NCBI GenBank assembly: GCA_001662425.1
Contig: BDDC01001133.1
Coordinates: 5,976 to 25,402 of the forward strand
Direction of reading: 5' to 3'
Source of the DNA: Chlamydomonas sphaeroides
Lineage: Eukaryota; Chlorophyta; Chlorophyceae; Chlamydomonadales; Chlamydomonadaceae
Length of the DNA stretch: 19,427 nucleotides
The translations under genes were made by a program, and so were the position numbers. Shown piece after piece: positions 1 through 11,370 of this stretch. Within the stretch, counting starts at the first letter, position 1. Every line of letters starts with the position of its first letter. Below the pieces are notes generated by a model, which had not been told where the DNA came from, searched no databases, and saw nothing but the letters and a program-made list of their open reading frames with translations.

Positions 1-1812
1 CCGCGCCGCCTCCGCCCGCCGCCTTGCGGTCGCGGCCCTCCTTGCCACCGCCCTCAAACTCCAGCTCCTTGCCGTCCTTGTCGCGGCTGCTGCCCAGCAG
101 GATCTGCCCAATCTCGCCCACGCGCCGCAGCAGCGCCTCCCGCGCCGCCCGCTGCTGGCCCGCCTGCGCCTCGTCGCTGGGCGCCAGGTGGCCGAGCAGC
201 TCGGGCAGGGTGGTGCGGCCACTGGCCAGCAGCCGGGCGGCCACCAGGAACAGCGAGCGGGGCGCGGCGGGCTTGGAGGGGTCCTGCGGGGGGCAGGGAG
301 CGGGGAGGGGGAGCGGGATGTGTGGGATGAGGCCAGCGGGGGCGGCGGGGGGATGGGGCGGATGTTTGGGGACGTACGGGCCGGGGCGGGGTGGGGCGGG
401 CACACCGGAGAGCGCGCTGGACGCTGCGTGTGCGCGCGGTCGCGCTTCCCTTACCGCGGGCTGCCCCCGCAATGGGTCGGGGCTGCACTGATGCTCTCCA
501 TGCCCGCGCCCTGGTGCACTCCTGCCTCCCCTCACCCCACTGCCGCACCTGGTACTGCTGCAGCTTGAAGCCCAGCAGCTGCCCCACCGCCTCCCCCTTG
601 AGCAGCTCCACGGCACCCAGCAGTGCGCCGTTGGAGGGCTGCTGCGCCGCCGCGTCCAGCAGCAGGTCCAGGCAGCGGTTGGGGTCCAGGTCAAAGCAGC
701 CGATGAGCGAGTGCAGCTCGCGGGCCAGCACGGGGAGGTCCTGGCGTGAGGAGGGCGAGGGGGAGGAGGGGAGGTGGGCAGGAGGGCGAAGAGGGCGAGG
801 AGGGGTGGCTAGAAAGGGCCTAGGGGTGGGAGGTGGGGAGAGAGGGCCGGGCACGCGCGGTGCTCACTGCTTCGGTGACGGCGCTCGAGCCAAAGTTGTT
901 GTACAGAGTGATGAGCTTGGCGTAGCCCTCCGAGTCCTCACGGAGCAGGTTGTACCTAAGGGGACAGAAGGGCAGGGCCGGTGAAGGGGCAGGATGGGGA
1001 GGAGGGGCCGTGGCGCAGCGGGCGTGAGGGCCAGGGTCACAAGCTGGCGCCCGGAGAGAGGACCAGGGGGCTGGAGAAGGCTACGCAACCGGCTCTTTCG
1101 GCCTGAGCCTGCCTGCACGCACTTGAGGATGGTGTAGTTGAGGCGCGTGTTGTAGCGCACCGCCTTCTTGTCCCACACGCTTTTGTCGCGCAGCAAGCCC
1201 ACGGTGTGCAGCACGTCGTGCTCCAGAACCTGCAGCAGTAGCTTCTCCGATACCTGGGGGCGCAGGGGGTGTTTGGCGGCGTGGCGGAAGGGCACGTGCG
1301 GGGGTTGTCGTGGGTCCGGGAGGGGGGAGGGGAGGGGGGGTCAAGGACCCGGGGCCGTGGGGGCTGCCCTCGCCATCCCAGCGCCCCCAACGCTAGCGCA
1401 GGGCCTCGGCACGCATTCTGCGGCCTTGACGCACCCGCTTGTCCTGCCAGCATGCCTTGATCGCCGCCACCAGGTTCATGGTCTCGCTTCCGCGCGAGCC
1501 CTCGAACCGCACAGACAGCATCCTGCAGGTTACCGGGCATTCATGAAGCCACGGGGCAGCAGCGGATGCCATGCACGGCTCCGTCGCGCGCACCAGAAGA
1601 CATCCACAAGCGCTTCCGCATAGCTCGCTGGAGGACCGAGCGGCTCCAAATCCTTGTAATAGTCGTCTACATGGAAGTTTGCTCCCTGCGCCAACGCGAA
1701 AACTCCAGTCCAAACTAGTCCATCTCCCGCGCACAGGGCTGCTCAGCTCTCGTACCCCTATGTGCTTCAATGTCACTTCCAGCAGCTTCGGCTTGACGTC
1801 CGGGACAGCCAT
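1..1812 (-). CDS. THO2: THO complex subunit 2 (THO2/THOC2), 5' part, runs off left edge
   Basis: THO2 is the large scaffold of the nuclear THO/TREX complex, which couples RNA polymerase II transcription to mRNP packaging and export. Exons read on the minus strand are 1522-1435, 1253-1123, 955-868, 740-549 and 283 to the edge. Introns are GT-AG and the phases agree. Translations show the family signatures: YNLLREDSEGYAKLITL (955-868), then SLIGCFDLDPNRCLDLLLDA and QLLGFKLQQYQ (740-549), matching the FNLLREE..GYAKL / SLIG.FDLDPNR / ILGFKF.YQ blocks of plant and animal THO2. The last exon opens DPSKPAAPRSLFLVAARLL and becomes Lys/Gly-rich at the edge. A probable start ATG is at 1812 (context GCAACCATGG, peptide MAVPDVKPKLLEVTLKHIG). 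Its donor (GTACGAG, phase 0) does not match the phase of the 1522 acceptor, so the first join is unresolved. Only about 90 residues precede YNLLRE, far fewer than in known THO2, so upstream exons may be missing. Identity is secure; the N-terminus is not. Confidence 0.87.
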
Positions 1813-3261
1813 GGTTGCTGCGCCCGCGCAAGCAAGTCGTTGTGTCGGAGCAATGCGCGCTCAGCGCCTCACTAGCATGGCGTGGGGGTTTGCAGTGAGC
1901 AGTAGCTCGCCGTGTGGCAATTAGGGTATGCGGTGCGGGCGCTGCGGAGGCGGGGGGCTGTTGGGGACGAGGCGGTCAGCAGTACGGGTCGCGAGGCTGG
2001 GTCGCGTGAGCAGTGTGTGTATGTGGCGACGGCGTGTGACGCCACTTGCAGCCGCTAGCCTCCTCAACAGTACGCTCACCGTGACGCTGGCAGCAGAAGG
2101 CAAGCAGGCAGCTTGGGGTGCGCAGCCCTCCTGGGGAACACCGGCCACGCAGGGCCAAGGGCAACGGACCCGTCCTGCGAGCCGGTGTGTGCCGTGCGCC
2201 GCGCAGGAAGCTAGGGTTGCCCACCGGGCTGGCTGGGTTCGGCCGGTGCCTTGATGGCCAGCAGTCAGAGCAGCTGTGCCCACCTGGGAAGGGACTTCCT
2301 TGGTGCCCACGCCGTCGGCTCGAGGACGCAAGCCCTGCAACACCCGTGCTGGTTGTGACCTGATGGACAGGTATGATGCACTCCCTGACCTTCGCGGGCA
2401 GACGTGGTATGCACCCTGGCAAAGGGGGACCCTGCGGAACTCCAAAACCAGGGGCCAGGGCCAGCAGGCACGTACCGAACACCAGTAGCCCCGGTGTTGG
2501 TGCCGCGGTGTGCTGTAGCGGCTGGGACCTCTAGGATCCCCTGGGGCACACGAACGAGCCAGGACCTAATGTGACAGTCCTAACAAGTGCCATCCACAAG
2601 CAGGAGGCCCTCATGATAATAAAGTCCGCGCTGTGCTGCGCCGTGCTTGTCGGTGAATCGCCCAGGCCCTGGCAGGCCCGCGCAGGCCCCGGCCGCGCCC
2701 ATGGCCGCGCCAGGGGAGCCGCGCAGGCCTCTTCCGTGGCGGTGCCCCCGGCATTCTTGCTGCCTCTGATCGCATCCGTGCATAGGAGTGTCCTGGAGTT
2801 GGCGTCTCCGGGTATTGGTAAGCGTTTCGGGCGCAGTCACGGCGATGTCGAAGGGGCCGCGCATGTCGGGGGGGTCGGGGGAGGTACTGCGCACACAGCG
2901 CCGCGACAGCCACGATAAGTAATCCATTTAATGTGCATATGCCTGCGCGGTTGTCGAGTTCTGGTGCCTGCCGCGCTTCTGTGCGGAAGCTTGTTTGGCG
3001 CCAAATCGCTCCTGCCAGAAGAGAGAAGACATCACGGCCCCTGCCACCTGCCCTGACCCGCTTTGCATAGATAATACCAAACTTCTTTTCGTTCATTGAC
3101 GATGCCAGTACAATCATGACAGAGAGACAACAGCACGGGTTGCGCCGCACCGTGTAGCGCTGCCCAGCAAGCGGGCTCCCCAACGTGGGTTAACCTGCGC
3201 TGCCCAACTCGCCAGGCGCTGGTCCCAGTAGACTTGCACGCGGGCGGCTGAAAAAGAAGAA
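1813..3261. other. Divergent upstream region, no supported gene
   Basis: This 1.45 kb stretch lies between the minus-strand THO2 start and the plus-strand CXC-protein start, so it should hold both promoters and 5' UTRs. Base composition is less GC-rich than the flanking exons, with AT-richer patches near 2580-2640, 2920-2945 and 3060-3120. Short open frames exist on both strands, but none shows a recognisable domain or convincing exon borders. Missing N-terminal exons of THO2 could lie here on the minus strand. I could not identify any. Confidence 0.5.
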
Positions 3262-6200
3262 ATGAACTCGGCTCAGACAGCTCAGGCTCGCGAGGGCGCA
3301 GCCGGGCCAGACCCGCCACGAAGCGCAAGGGTAAGCGGTATTAAGTCAGATGGTGGCGCGACTTGGGCCCCAGCGCCTGGCAGCAGAGAGGCCCCGATAC
3401 CACCGACTTCCCGCGCTGTGTTGCGACTGCGCAGGCTCGCGCCCCAGCCGGCAGGCGACCCTTTGAAGCTGGGCATGAGCTCGGGAGCCCTCTGTTCCCG
3501 CGAGACGAACCGCTTCGGAGCTTCCTCGGCTCGCCGATGCCCGGGATGCTCAGTCCTCTTCCTCCGCTCTTCCAGCCGTCGCCGCGGCGAATGGCATCGC
3601 CTGCACGGAACACACTGCCGGCTGGTGACTCGACCGCGATGATGGACATCGACTCGCTCTTGCGGTCGCCAACGGTGGGTACAACGTCGTCACGCCTTTT
3701 GCCAGCACTCGCCCGCCTTCCCCTTTGTTGTCCTGCCAAAACCGTAGCTCGACACCTCGCGCACTCAACGCCCTGACCAACGTGCCGCGCAGGGAATGGG
3801 CAAGCTATTTGGCAGCAGCGGCCACTTCTTCAGCCCGGGGGCGTGCCGGGGGCTGCTCGACACGCCCACCTACCGCGGCCTCACGCTGCCAGACGGCATC
3901 TTCACGCCCAAGGCCACCGCCATGGACCACATGCTGTGCCTCCTCGAAGGCCGCGACGCCGCATCCGCGGCAATGCACCCGCCCCGGGGACACCCGCCAT
4001 CCCACAGCACGCAGGGACAGCCGGCGTCGGCCCGCGCCGACGCCGGCGCGGCCGGCGGGTCCGCTGCCGCGGCGCAGCCGGCCGCCCGCGGCGAGGGCCC
4101 CAACGGGGCCGCCGTGCCACGGGAGACGCCGCGGTCGGCAGCGCGGGGCGTGCTGGGTGATGGCCTGGACGGTCCCGAGGGGGTGCTGTCGCTGCTGGTG
4201 TCGCCGGGGCTATCCCAGGTGCGCTGCCACCGACCAGGGTGCGAGCGTGCGAGCATTAGACGCCGGCCCATGCTCTCGCACGTCAGTCAGCCTGCTGTCA
4301 ACAGCGTGCTGCTGATGCACGTCTCTGGCGCGCTCCTGACACCGCACCCGGGCTCCACCGCAGATGCTTGGCGGTCTGGGCGGAGGCAGCTTCTCCGGCG
4401 GCGGCGGCGGCAGCTCCGCAGCCGGCGGCCTGCAACTGACGGTCGAGCACATGCTGCTCGCCCGCGATGACGACACCCCCACGGCTCGCCTGCCGCTACC
4501 GCTGCCCATACAGCCGGCCCTCGGCGGCGGCGGCGGCGGTGCTGCCGCCGCCGGGCGACCCCGCCAGCGCCTGCTCGACTTCACCGCTGCGCCGGGCGCG
4601 GCCGCCGGCGCCGCTGACGGCGCCGCCGGTGCGGGCAGCGGCGTCGCAGCGCTGCTCTGCGGCATGCTGCCGCCGCTACCGGCGCTGCCGTCGCGGGCCG
4701 CCGCCGACGAGCTGCTCGGCGGCGAGCAGCTGCCGAGCGGGCTGGATCTGCCAAGCCAGCCTTCGCTTGCGGCCCTGCGCGAGACCCTGCACCAGCAGCT
4801 GCTGTCTTTCGACCAACCCGCCGCCTCCAACGGCGCGGACGGCAGCGGCGCCGGCCACGCGGGGGCGTCCGCCTCCGACGGCGGCGCGGTCGGGGACGGC
4901 GCGGCCAAGGGCCAAGACCTGCCCGCCTCCGACACTCCCGTCACGGACGTCCGGCTGCCGCCATCTGCAGCTGCCCTGGTGGGGCTTTCCTGCCCCGGCG
5001 GCTTGCCGCTGCCTGTGGGCGCCCACGACCTCATGCTGTCCTCGTGCCTGAGCAGCCTCGGTCCCAGCGACGCCGACGAGGCCGAGGGTGGCGCCGGGCA
5101 GGGCGCGTCGCTCAGCGGCAGCGGCGACATGACGGTGCTGCTTCCGCCGCCGGCACCGCTGCAGCTGCCGACGGGCACGGGCATGGGCGAGCAGCAGGGT
5201 GACGTCGCCGCGGCGGCGGCCGCCGCGGTGGCAGCGGCCGCGGCGGCTGTGGCGGCGGCAGCCGGAGGCGATGGGCCCGGCGGCGTGGAGGGCGCCGCGC
5301 TGACGCCGTCGACGCAGCAGCGCCCGCAGCGGAGCCGTGCCACGAGCTCGGGCCTGTACGCGACCTCGTCGCAGGAGTACGAGCGCGGCTCGGCCGGCGC
5401 GCGGCGGTCGGGGCGCAAGTCGGGTGAGCAGGGGCACCGCCGCGCCTTTAGCAAGCGCGCCGCGATGCGCGCCGTGTTGCGTGGCAAGCTGCCCCTGGTT
5501 CCACACGAGCACATTGTTTGCGATTGCTGACGTGCTGCTTGACGTCATTGTGTTGCTGTGCACGTGTCGCAGACGTGGTGGACGAGCCGGCGCCCTCCAT
5601 CACGGTGGAGGCCCACCTGCCGCTGCCGCGGCCCCAGAGCCACTTTCCGGGCGGCGTCCGCGGGCGGCGCAGCGGCGAAGGGTGCGTCGGTGTGCTGCGT
5701 CGCTCTGCTCTCTCGACCCTACGCCTCTGCTTGCACGGCTTCAACTCCGCCCTTGTGAACCCCGCCCATCGCAGCGCGCCCAAGTCGTGTCGCTGCAAGA
5801 AGAGCCAGTGCCTCAAGCTCTACTGCGACTGCTTTGCGGCCGGCCAGTACTGTGGCGCCTGCTCCTGCGTGTCCTGCCAGAACCGGCCCGAGTACTCGGA
5901 CCGCGTGCAGTCGCAGCGCGAGAGCATCGCCGCCAGGGACCCGCAGGTGGGCAGGTGGTCGGGGAACGAGGGCTGGCGGGTCCGGACTTGGTGGCCGATT
6001 GCCGGGGGAAGGCAAGAGCCGGCAGAGGCAGCGACCGCCCCAGCCAGAGCCTTCCGCTGCTGTCCTTCGCAGCCGCTGCTGACGTTGCAGCCTTGCGGCC
6101 TCTAATCGCTCCCTGCAGGCCTTCACGCGCAAGATCCAGGACGCGCCAAACGGCAACGGCAAGCACAAGCGCGGCTGCAACTGCCGCCGCAGCCACTGCC

Positions 6201-9200
6201 TGAAGAAGTACTGCGAGTGCTACCAGGTGGGAGGAGGCACCTGTCCGACGATGGTCCCTGCCTCGCATATTGCGCCGCCTGCCGAGTACTTGTTAGGCCG
6301 CATGCTCTGCCGACATCATGAACCGGCGAGCTGCAGTTGGCTGGGGCCCCAGAGGGTGCCAACGCTATGCGTGTGCTGATGGCGGCACCCTGCGCATGCA
6401 GCTGCTGCTGACATCTGCCGCGCCCGTCCTCTGCCGGCCGTAGGGCGGCGTCATGTGCGGGCGGCAGTGCAAGTGCCTCGAGTGCGAGAACATGGACCCG
6501 CAGGTCATGGGCGAGATGGAGGCAGGGGCCGCCATGGCCACAGCGTGAGTGCCGCCGCAGGGGCAGCGCGCAGGGTACCCTGCACGGCGACCCTGCATGC
6601 CGCCTTGCTGCGCACCCACGGTCCGCCTATCCGCACATGTGCCAAGTTCTCTCCCGAACCCTACATCTGCCTGCGCGCAGGTCCGGCCGCGGCGCAGCGG
6701 GCCGCACCGCCGCCAGGAGGGACCGCGGCAGCAGCGCAGGCCCCGGCAGCCGCCGCTCCTCGGGCACAGGGCTCGGCTCGCAGGACCTCCCACCACCAAA
6801 CATGTCGCAGCCCGAGCTGACGTCGGCCGCCGCCATGGAGTCGGCCATGGCGCTCGGATCCGGCGACGCCGACGAGTGGATGTCAAAGTCGATGTCGTAC
6901 CAAGGATATGCAGGCTCGTTGCCGCTGCCGGGCGCCACACGCGGCGGCGGCAGTGGCGGCGCGACGTCACGCAAGCCGCCGCTGCCGCCGCAGCGCCGCA
7001 GCCGCAGCCGGCAGCGCAAGAACAGCGACGATGGCGACAGCGACTACGACGATGAGGTGGATGATGCGATGGAGGACGAGGGTGGCAGCGGCGGTTGGAG
7101 CGACGACAGCGATGGCCTGAAGCGGCGGCAGCGCGCAGCACGCGGCCGGCAGCAGCGTCAGCAGCGCGCGGCGGCGCGGCAGGCGGCGCTGGACGCGCAG
7201 GAGGCAGCGGATGCCGCGGCGACGGCTGTGGAGGCAGCTGTGCACCTCTACGCCGAGCAGCAGCAGCAACAGCAGCAGCTGCTGCAGCAGGAGCAACAGC
7301 AGCAGCTGCTGCAGCACGAGCAGCAGCAGCAGTACCAGCACGAGCAACAGCAGTACCAGCAAGAGCAGCAGCAGTACCAGCAACACCAGCAGCGGCACCG
7401 CCAGCTGCTGCAGGAGCCCCTGCAGGTCCCGCACCAGCAGCAGCAGCAACATAACCGCCAGCATCCTCATCCTCAGCAACAACAAGACGCCTTCCTTAAG
7501 GCCGTGCAGCCGCAAGAGCCCGACATGGGCCCCTTCCACCACCACGGCCTCGCCGACGGCCTCCCGCAAGGTGTGATCTTAAGCCAGTCCCCGCCAGCTA
7601 CCGGTCCCTGCTGCTCTTGCCGCCTCATGCGTGCCAGGTTGCTCTACCCTCACGCCAGGCCCATACATCTCATCCCACGGCCCGCCCCCGCAGAACGTGG
7701 CTCAGGCCAAGGCATGGCCTCGCAGCAGCAGCAGCAGGAGCCGCCCTCTGCCACCGCCCTCGTCAACGCAGACCTCCTCGACCTGCCCGGGCTCATCACG
7801 CCGCGCGCGCCGGCCGATGGCGGGGGCCCGTCCACGGCCGGCGGCGGCCTGCCGCTGTGGTCGCCGCTGCCGCTGCCCGACGCCGTCGCTCAGCGCGCCG
7901 CCGGCCGCAGCCTGCCGATGCCCTTCGGCGGCCTCGGCGACCTCTCCCTGTCGCACGGGCCGCCGGGCGCCATGCCCCGCTCGTCGCTGTATGCTCAGCA
8001 GAGCTTTCACGAGCAGAGCTTAAACGAGCAAGGCAAGGAGGCGCTCGACGGCAGCGCCGCTGCGGACGGCGCCGCCTTGCCATTGCCCATGCCCCGCGCG
8101 CCGCCGGCCGACACGTCCGCCCTTCCGGGCTTCACGTCGAGCGCCACCGATGCCGCCATGGCCGACGCCATGATCGCCGCCATCGCTGGCGAGGCCGGCG
8201 GCAAGTCGGCCGACGGCGATGGCCATACCGCCGTCGCCGACGGCGCCGTCGGCGGCGACATCGGCGACGCCGACGCCAGCCTGGCCTGCGGCGAGCTGCT
8301 CGACTGCGGCAACCTCCTCGACATGGCGGCGGAGGCGGCCGCCGACCTCTTTGCGTCGCCGCGGTCGGCCCGCGGCGCCGCCGCCAGCGGCTCCCTCGCG
8401 CCGCTGCCGCTGCCGCACCAGCTGCGCTCCACCGGCGGCCGCGGGCCCTCGCGCTTCGCGCTCGACGCATTGCCGCATGGCGACGCCGTCGACTTCGCCG
8501 GGATGCTGCGCGGCGGCAGCGCCGTCGCCACCACCCGCCGCGTTGGCGGCTCCGCCGCCGCGGCGGCTGCCCACGCCGGAGTCCACACACTCGTCTCTCC
8601 CGTCCGCACCATGGCCACTCCCGTCGGGCTCAGCGGCCTCGCCGCCGGGCAGGGCGGCGGCTTGAGCCTGGGTATGGGCATGCGATTGACACCGACCAAG
8701 CGGCGCAGCTCCGAGCCGGAGGGCGTGCCGGCGCCCGGGCCGGCGGCTGGTCCAGGCGGTCGCGGCGGCCGGGGCGGCCGCGGTGGCGGCGCTGGCGGCG
8801 TCGTCAAGGCGGCCAAGGAGCGGGAGAAGGAGCTGCAGAAGGCCCTGGCTCTAGAGTACATGCAGCAGCGGCTGGGCGTGGGCACACGGGTGAGAGACGC
8901 TGCTGGCGGGATGGCTCTGCGGCCTTGAGCACCTTGAGGCCCTTGGCGCGGGCAGCCCGGCTGCCGAGGGCGTTGCGGGCTGGGCGTGCAAGGCTCTGAC
9001 TCGCGCCGTGTGGCTGCTCCTATACCCGCCCCCCCGCAGCCCTCGCCGCCTATGTCGTCGCTCGGCGGTCCTGCAACGTCCGGGGACGCCGCCGCTGGCG
9101 GAGTACCGGTTCCGCTACCCCTGCCGGGGCCCGGCGGCGCCGCGCCGCCGGCGTCCGGGCCGAGCCCTCTGCTGACGGCAGGGCCCAGCGCCGAGCAGCC

Positions 9201-9567
9201 GCTGCTGCCGCTGTCGTCCGATGGCGGCGCCGCCAGGCCGCCGCTGCTCGACGCCGCCCCGGGGCCGCAAGCCAAGTCCGAGCCGCAGGCCGGCGGCCCC
9301 ACCGGTCCTCTGGCGTCCTTAGGACCTGTTCCCACCGCGCCCATCGCGGCCGGCGCAGCCGGCTTGACCCTGGGCAGGGCCCTCGCCGCGGGCCCCGCGT
9401 CGGGCCAGGCCGGCGCCGTGCCCATGGCGCCGCCAGCAGCCATGCCGCTGCCGCTGCTTGGCGCGCTGGGTCCCGGCATGATGCGGCTGGGGCCCATGAC
9501 CAAACTGGGGTCGGGCAGCACGACGATCTTCTCGCCGCAGACCGACAAGCGGCCGCGGCTGTCATAG
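3262..9567 (+). CDS. Tesmin/TSO1-like CXC (CPP/LIN54 family) DNA-binding protein, about 1632 aa
   Basis: CPP/TSO1/LIN54 proteins bind CHR-type promoter elements (TTYGAA) through two cysteine-rich CXC repeats and act in the nucleus, often in DREAM/MuvB-type cell-cycle complexes. Proposed exons: 3262-3330, 3435-3674, 3793-4218, 4364-5423, 5573-5681, 5775-5946, 6119-6226, 6444-6544, 6681-7570, 7694-8889, 9040-9567. All joins are GT-AG, in phase, totalling 4899 nt with stop TAG. CXC repeat 1 (about residues 640-669) and repeat 2 (about 712-742) each keep nine cysteines (CxC-x4-C-x4-CxC-x6-C-x2/3-CxC-x2-C). They are joined by the typical linker, here RDPQAFTRKIQ. Tyr651 (CLKLYC) and Tyr723 (CLKKYC) match the LIN54 tyrosines that enter the minor groove. 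The N-terminal arm has SP-rich motifs (SPLFPRDEPL, FTPKAT), then Ala/Gly tracts. The C-terminal arm carries poly-Gln, a GGRGG stretch followed by a charged helix, and a basic end (DKRPRLS). The 69-nt first exon is the least certain; otherwise Met at 3537 would start. Confidence 0.92.
5209..5266 (+). repeat. GCN (poly-Ala) tract in CXC gene exon 4
   Basis: An in-frame run of GCN codons in exon 4 of the CXC-protein gene encodes nearly pure alanine broken by two valines. It lies just upstream of the CXC repeats in a region that is otherwise Ala/Gly/Pro-rich. It is compositional coding repeat, probably disordered or helical linker. Confidence 0.8.
7255..7490 (+). repeat. CAG/CAA (poly-Gln) region in CXC gene exon 9
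   Basis: About 235 nt of mixed CAG and CAA codons encode Gln runs of three to seven residues, interrupted by Leu, Glu, His, Tyr and Arg (roughly residues 954-1032 of the model). CAA interruptions and a local QQYQ/EQQQ pattern show an imperfect, probably stabilised trinucleotide repeat. Such tracts are common in transcription-factor activation or condensate-forming regions. The reverse strand reads as a long Leu-rich open frame, which is an artefact. Confidence 0.85.
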
Positions 9568-11370
9568 CGATGTCGGCAATGGTGATATGCCCCTGGCGCT
9601 GGCTCGGCTATGGCCGGTCGTTCCGGGTAAAGAAGGTTGGACTGGCTTTGGTAAAGGAAGATTGGACTGGCTAGGAGCTGCCACATACCGTTCAGCCGAG
9701 CAGCGGGTAGGAGAGTGCGTGGGCAGGCGGCTGTGAGCGCGTTGCGGTGGCAGGAGTGTGGCGCGGCGCGGGGATGTCGCGGTGCCCCTGCGGCAGGGGA
9801 CGCATGGACGCGTTGCGGACACGCGGGTGTGGTGCGATGTGGTGTGCGTGCATGCGGCTGAGGCGCCGGCGAGAGTCGGGGCGCAGGCGGCAGCGCAGGG
9901 GTTCATGCGGTTGTGCGGGTGTTGCGGGCGGCAGGGTGACAAACAGATGGATGGACGGACGGACGGACTTCCCGACCGACCGATGGCCAAAGCGATTGGG
10001 GCCCCACTGTGCGGCGGCCCGGCCGGGCGCAGGCCGTGCACTCGGCGATGCGCCGGCACGCGGCAGCGCCCGCCAGAGGGGTGTTGTGGGTACTGGCGCA
10101 GTCGCCGCAGGGCGGTCCAGCGACCGGGCAAAGCCGTGTGGTGTTGTGCGGCGAGGCGGCAGATGGCGCGCGGCGAGCAGCGGCGCGCGGAGGCATGCAG
10201 GCGTGCGGCGCTGCGGAGGCGTGCTGCTGTGGATGTGTGTCATGTCATGGCAGGACGGGCGCGGTATGGCGGTACGACATCTTGGTGCCGGCGGTGGTGA
10301 CGTGCGATTAGCAGCAAAACAAAGGCGGGCGACCACAGGAGGCGGCAGCCTTGGAGACGGGGCCTAGCGGTCGGGGACGGTGCGGGAGCTGCTGCTTTGT
10401 GTGCGTGTGCAGTGTGGGTGTGGCGAGGAGGTGGGCTGGCAAGGCCCCACGTGTACGCGTACATTCGTTGATGGCTGCGAGGGCGAGGGCGGGGCGAGGC
10501 GCCGCCAGGCGGTCGGCGCCGTGGCTTTGCTGACCCGTCCTTCATTCTTTGCTGAGGTCCTGACAGGACGTCCACCCATGGGTGGCTGCGTTGCCGCGAG
10601 TTGTCCCACATAACGGTACGGCTGCACTGCGACGGAACGTGACGGGTGGCTTAAGGTTCTGCTGGCTGGGTTGTGGCTGGAGGGCCCAGGCGTTGGTGTA
10701 CGGTTGTTGCTTCATGGTATGGGGAGGGGGTCGATGTGGAGGGCGACGGGCCCCAACACGCTACGACGGAGCCGCTTGGGTCGGCGGCTGCGCTCACCTG
10801 CATGCAATAAACGCTTTCACGCTGAGCCTTTGGCGATTTACGTCCCTACCATGCACGATGACACAGCCCCCTGCCGCAGTGACCCGGGGACCCCAAGTTG
10901 AGTAGCTGCGCATTGGTAAGCTGAAGCCGCGCGGAATGCCCACAGATTGAGCGGAAGGTAGGTGCAGCGCCAACGTTGCGCACGCGGCTGACGGAATTAT
11001 CACTATCATTCTGCCTGCCATGTGCCGCGCAGCGACGCTATGGTACGGTACGCGTGTGTCGGTGAGAGCTCTGGTGACGCACGCATGAGCTGATGCTTGA
11101 AGCGGAGGTGGCGGCACCGAGGCGCAGAGCGGACTTAGCTACAGGAGCACGGCGCATGAAGCATGGGAGGAGGAGGCCGCCAGCGCACCACCGGGCGGAG
11201 TTGATGGTCAACAAGGTTACCAGGAATTCGAGGAGGAGAGCTGGACGTATGAGCTGGGGAGCCACGGGGATTCGCGGGTATGGCACGCGCGGCCTATGAC
11301 CTGTTGCGTTCAATTCTTCCCTTCACACTTACGCAGCCTGCGCAACTGTCGGACAGCTAAACACTGCAAC
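9568..11370. other. Non-coding stretch between CXC gene and NFU gene
   Basis: About 1.8 kb with open frames on both strands but no recognisable protein domain. It should contain the 3' UTR of the CXC gene and the promoter and 5' UTR of the NFU gene. I find no TGTAA motif here. A single AATAAA lies at 10806-10811 but its use as a poly(A) signal is unproven. A GGAC/GGAT microsatellite-like run sits near 9949-9968. No TATA box is evident close to the NFU start. Confidence 0.5.
9626..9672. repeat. Two-copy imperfect direct repeat (24-nt spacing) after the CXC stop codon
   Basis: GGTAAAGAAGGTTGGACTGG at 9626-9645 recurs as GGTAAAGGAAGATTGGACTGG-like sequence at 9650-9670, with both copies continuing into CT. 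The pair sits about 60 nt downstream of the CXC-protein stop codon, so it is likely in the 3' UTR. It is a small local duplication of unknown function. Confidence 0.7.

Noticed and set aside
1921..2549. Overlapping minus-strand open frames that might supply the missing THO2 N-terminus
   Set aside because: No similarity to THO2 blocks and no consistent splice phases could be found, so they were not added to the model.
4210..5514. 434-codon open frame on the minus strand
   Set aside because: It is the complement of CXC gene exon 4, and its Ala/Pro/Ser bias mirrors the sense repeats.
6967..7569. Leu-rich minus-strand open frame resembling a hydrophobic protein
   Set aside because: It is produced by reading the CAG/CAA repeat on the opposite strand, giving poly-Leu. 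It is not a gene.
8007..9686. 559-codon open frame on the minus strand
   Set aside because: It lies antisense to CXC gene exons 10-11 and crosses an intron. The composition is a GC-rich shadow.
10806..10811. AATAAA as poly(A) signal of the CXC gene
   Set aside because: It is 1.2 kb after the stop codon, and green algae of this kind usually use TGTAA, so a chance match is likely.
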